From positions 1 through 10,649 of the forward strand of contig JAQWAJ010000030.1 of the NCBI GenBank assembly GCA_028707745.1: a stretch of 10,649 nucleotides of DNA, written 5' to 3'. The notes under the pieces were generated by a model. That model was not told the DNA's origin. It saw only the letters and a program-made list of their open reading frames with translations, and ran no database searches. The stretch comes from Bacteroidales bacterium. GTDB lineage: Bacteria; Bacteroidota; Bacteroidia; Bacteroidales; UBA12481. This document shows positions 7,067 to 10,649 of the stretch, one piece after another. A program made the translations under genes and the position numbers. Position 1 is the stretch's first letter. The number at the start of each line of letters is the position of its first letter.

Positions 7067-8773
7067 ATGAAACGAATCAATATCGGTTTAGCAGGCTTTT
7101 TGAGATATCTTCCGGCTCTCCTCCTGCTGATTTCTCCGTTTACCGGCATCTTTGCTCAGGAGGGTATTAATAAGGAAGTCAATGTGGTAAGGCCTTATAG
7201 TCCAACTATTAGCGATGCTTTTAAAGCACGTTTCATGCCCAAACTGGATGATACCATTCAGGTGCCAACCCATTTTGAATACTCGATTCAGGCAGCCAGA
7301 ATCAATCCTGCACTGAGATTGCTGGAGCTGGAAACTACGGATTACCGGACCATGCAGGCTGATGAACTGAAACCTTCGCAGATGACCCTGGGTTTGGGAA
7401 ATTATTGGACCCCTCTGGCAAAACTATCCTTAAACACCCTCCGGAACAAAAAGGGCAGCATCGGTCTGGATGCCAGTCATTTGTCATCACATGGATCGGT
7501 AAGAATGGCTGACGATCAGAAGGTATATGCCGGATTTGCTGATAATGACGTCCGGCTTTACGGGCAGGCGTTCTTTAACCGGTCGACATTTTCTGCTGAT
7601 GTCTATTTTTCTGAAGACCACCACTATTTGTACGGATACAGTACCGATAATATCAACGGAACACCGGTTACCCCCTGGAACCTGAGAGTCACTCAAAAGG
7701 ATTCGATTCCTTTTCAACGGTTTGTTATCCTGGGTACTAAACTGTCATTGCGCTCCAATGATAAAGGTAGTCATGGGATGAAATACAGGATCGACGGAGG
7801 ATATGACTTTTTGCTGGACGATCAGAAGGAGATCGAGCACAACGGAAAAATGGAGTTGGCTCTCTCGAAAGAGCTGGAAAAATTCACCCTTGGCGGAGAG
7901 ACCGGTGTGGAATATACTTACCGGACCCATTTGCCGGATTCGCTTAGCTATACAATCATACACCTGGATCCGTGGATCGGTTTCGACTGGAAATTTGTCA
8001 AGCTTACCGCCGGCCCAAAAGTCACCCTCGACCAGAATGCGGAGAAACTCCTGTGGTACCCGAAGCTGAATGTGGAGATCAATATTACCAACAGGTTGGT
8101 CCCTTATTTTGGACTGAACGGGTATTACGAGAATAACACCTACCGGTCGGTCAGCCGGGTGAATCCCTATGTTGCCGACAATGCGGAGATAATGCCTACG
8201 AACCACCGGTTTATTGCATACGGAGGTTTGCGGGGACGCGTTGCACCAACTGTGGCGTTTAATCTGTCGGTTTCATGGGACGATTCCCGCGACATGCTGT
8301 TTTTTGTGCCCGATGAATCGACCCCGATGAGAAACAAGTTTGTTCCGGTTTATGACAACGGGAGCCTGTTAACGACCGGTGGCGAGATTTCATTGCGGCA
8401 GAGCGATAATCTGTCATTTATCCTGAAAGGTAATTATTATCAGTATAATCTGGATTCATTAGCTGCACCATGGCATAAGCCCGGATGGGATGTGAATTTC
8501 ACCACCCGTTATGCCTGGGATAAAAAACTGGTCTTGAAATCCGAGGTGTTTTTATATGGAACATACAGCGTTCCCGAGCCCGATCCGGCTATCGGTAAGG
8601 TAAAGGAAATCAGTGGCCTCGTCGATATAAACCTGGGTGCAGAATATCAGATCAAACCCTGGATGTCAGCCTTTGCACAGATCAACAATCTGATATCCGA
8701 CAAGTATTATATCTGGCAGAATTATCCTATGCAAAGAATCAATTTTATTGCCGGATTGTCTTGGATTTTTTAA
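7067..8773 (+). CDS. Outer-membrane beta-barrel, TonB-receptor-like, no plug domain
   Basis: I recognise the class but not a named gene. Seen: a signal peptide (residues 1-30, ending GIFA before Gln31), then a short Pro-containing segment KEVNVVRPYSPTISDAFK (36-53), then about 450 residues of alternating hydrophobic/polar strands rich in Tyr, Gly and Asn. The C-terminus, INNLISDKYYIWQNYPMQRINFIAGLSWIF (split: INNLISDKYYIW, then QNYPMQRINF, then IAGLSWIF), resembles the last strands of TonB-dependent receptors and ends in the Phe that the BAM machine recognises. At 568 residues, with no carboxypeptidase-like or plug domain, it is not a full SusC-type receptor. An in-frame ATG at 7031 was rejected: it overlaps the TPR gene by 34 bases and puts 12 charged residues ahead of the signal peptide. 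The ATG at 7067 is 2 bp after the TPR stop, so translation may be coupled. Substrate is unknown; close dependence on the TPR protein is inferred from the operon. Confidence 0.85.
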   Translation: MKRINIGLAGFLRYLPALLLLISPFTGIFAQEGINKEVNVVRPYSPTISDAFKARFMPKLDDTIQVPTHFEYSIQAARINPALRLLELETTDYRTMQADELKPSQMTLGLGNYWTPLAKLSLNTLRNKKGSIGLDASHLSSHGSVRMADDQKVYAGFADNDVRLYGQAFFNRSTFSADVYFSEDHHYLYGYSTDNINGTPVTPWNLRVTQKDSIPFQRFVILGTKLSLRSNDKGSHGMKYRIDGGYDFLLDDQKEIEHNGKMELALSKELEKFTLGGETGVEYTYRTHLPDSLSYTIIHLDPWIGFDWKFVKLTAGPKVTLDQNAEKLLWYPKLNVEINITNRLVPYFGLNGYYENNTYRSVSRVNPYVADNAEIMPTNHRFIAYGGLRGRVAPTVAFNLSVSWDDSRDMLFFVPDESTPMRNKFVPVYDNGSLLTTGGEISLRQSDNLSFILKGNYYQYNLDSLAAPWHKPGWDVNFTTRYAWDKKLVLKSEVFLYGTYSVPEPDPAIGKVKEISGLVDINLGAEYQIKPWMSAFAQINNLISDKYYIWQNYPMQRINFIAGLSWIF

Positions 8774-8778
8774 GGTAA

Positions 8779-10649
<1,871 letters not shown>

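Overview
The window looks like ordinary chromosome from a member of the Bacteroidota. The signs are: three exact copies of TATCTTTG, the Bacteroidota -7 promoter box (TAnnTTTG), each upstream of a gene; weak or absent Shine-Dalgarno sequences; a GyrB without the long TOPRIM insertion of enterobacteria; signal peptides cut before Gln (VKA-QQ, FA-QE); and an outer-membrane barrel with a TonB-receptor-like last strand. A Bacteroidales-like lineage is my guess, but the sequence does not fix the order or genus. No phage, insertion sequence, CRISPR array, tRNA or rRNA was seen.

Layout, left to right. mltG (5-1042, +) and murB (1039-2052, -) converge and share four bases at their stops. murB is divergent from a GT4-type glycosyltransferase (2132-3238, +), with 79 bp between them. 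That gene converges on an ftsE-like ABC ATPase (3244-3954, -) with a 5-bp gap. ftsE diverges across 83 bp from a two-gene operon: a 1008-residue periplasmic TPR protein (4038-7064, +) and a 568-residue outer-membrane beta-barrel (7067-8773, +), 2 bp apart. After 74 bp comes gyrB (8848 to the window end, +), which lacks its last roughly 50 codons. Every intergenic stretch is under 100 bp, and no convincing intrinsic terminator was found.

How the genes work together. Three genes bear on the cell wall: MurB makes the peptidoglycan precursor UDP-MurNAc, MltG cleaves nascent glycan strands in the inner membrane, and FtsE powers FtsEX, which controls wall hydrolases at division. They sit on alternating strands and are not one operon. 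The TPR-barrel pair is very probably co-transcribed and its products should meet in the periplasm. It is the least understood and most interesting module here; its function cannot be read from the sequence. The other notable signals are a perfect 24-bp palindrome inside mltG, a promoter box so close to the murB start that the mRNA should be leaderless, overlapping divergent promoter boxes between ftsE and the TPR gene, and a glycosyltransferase without the usual EX7E glutamates.
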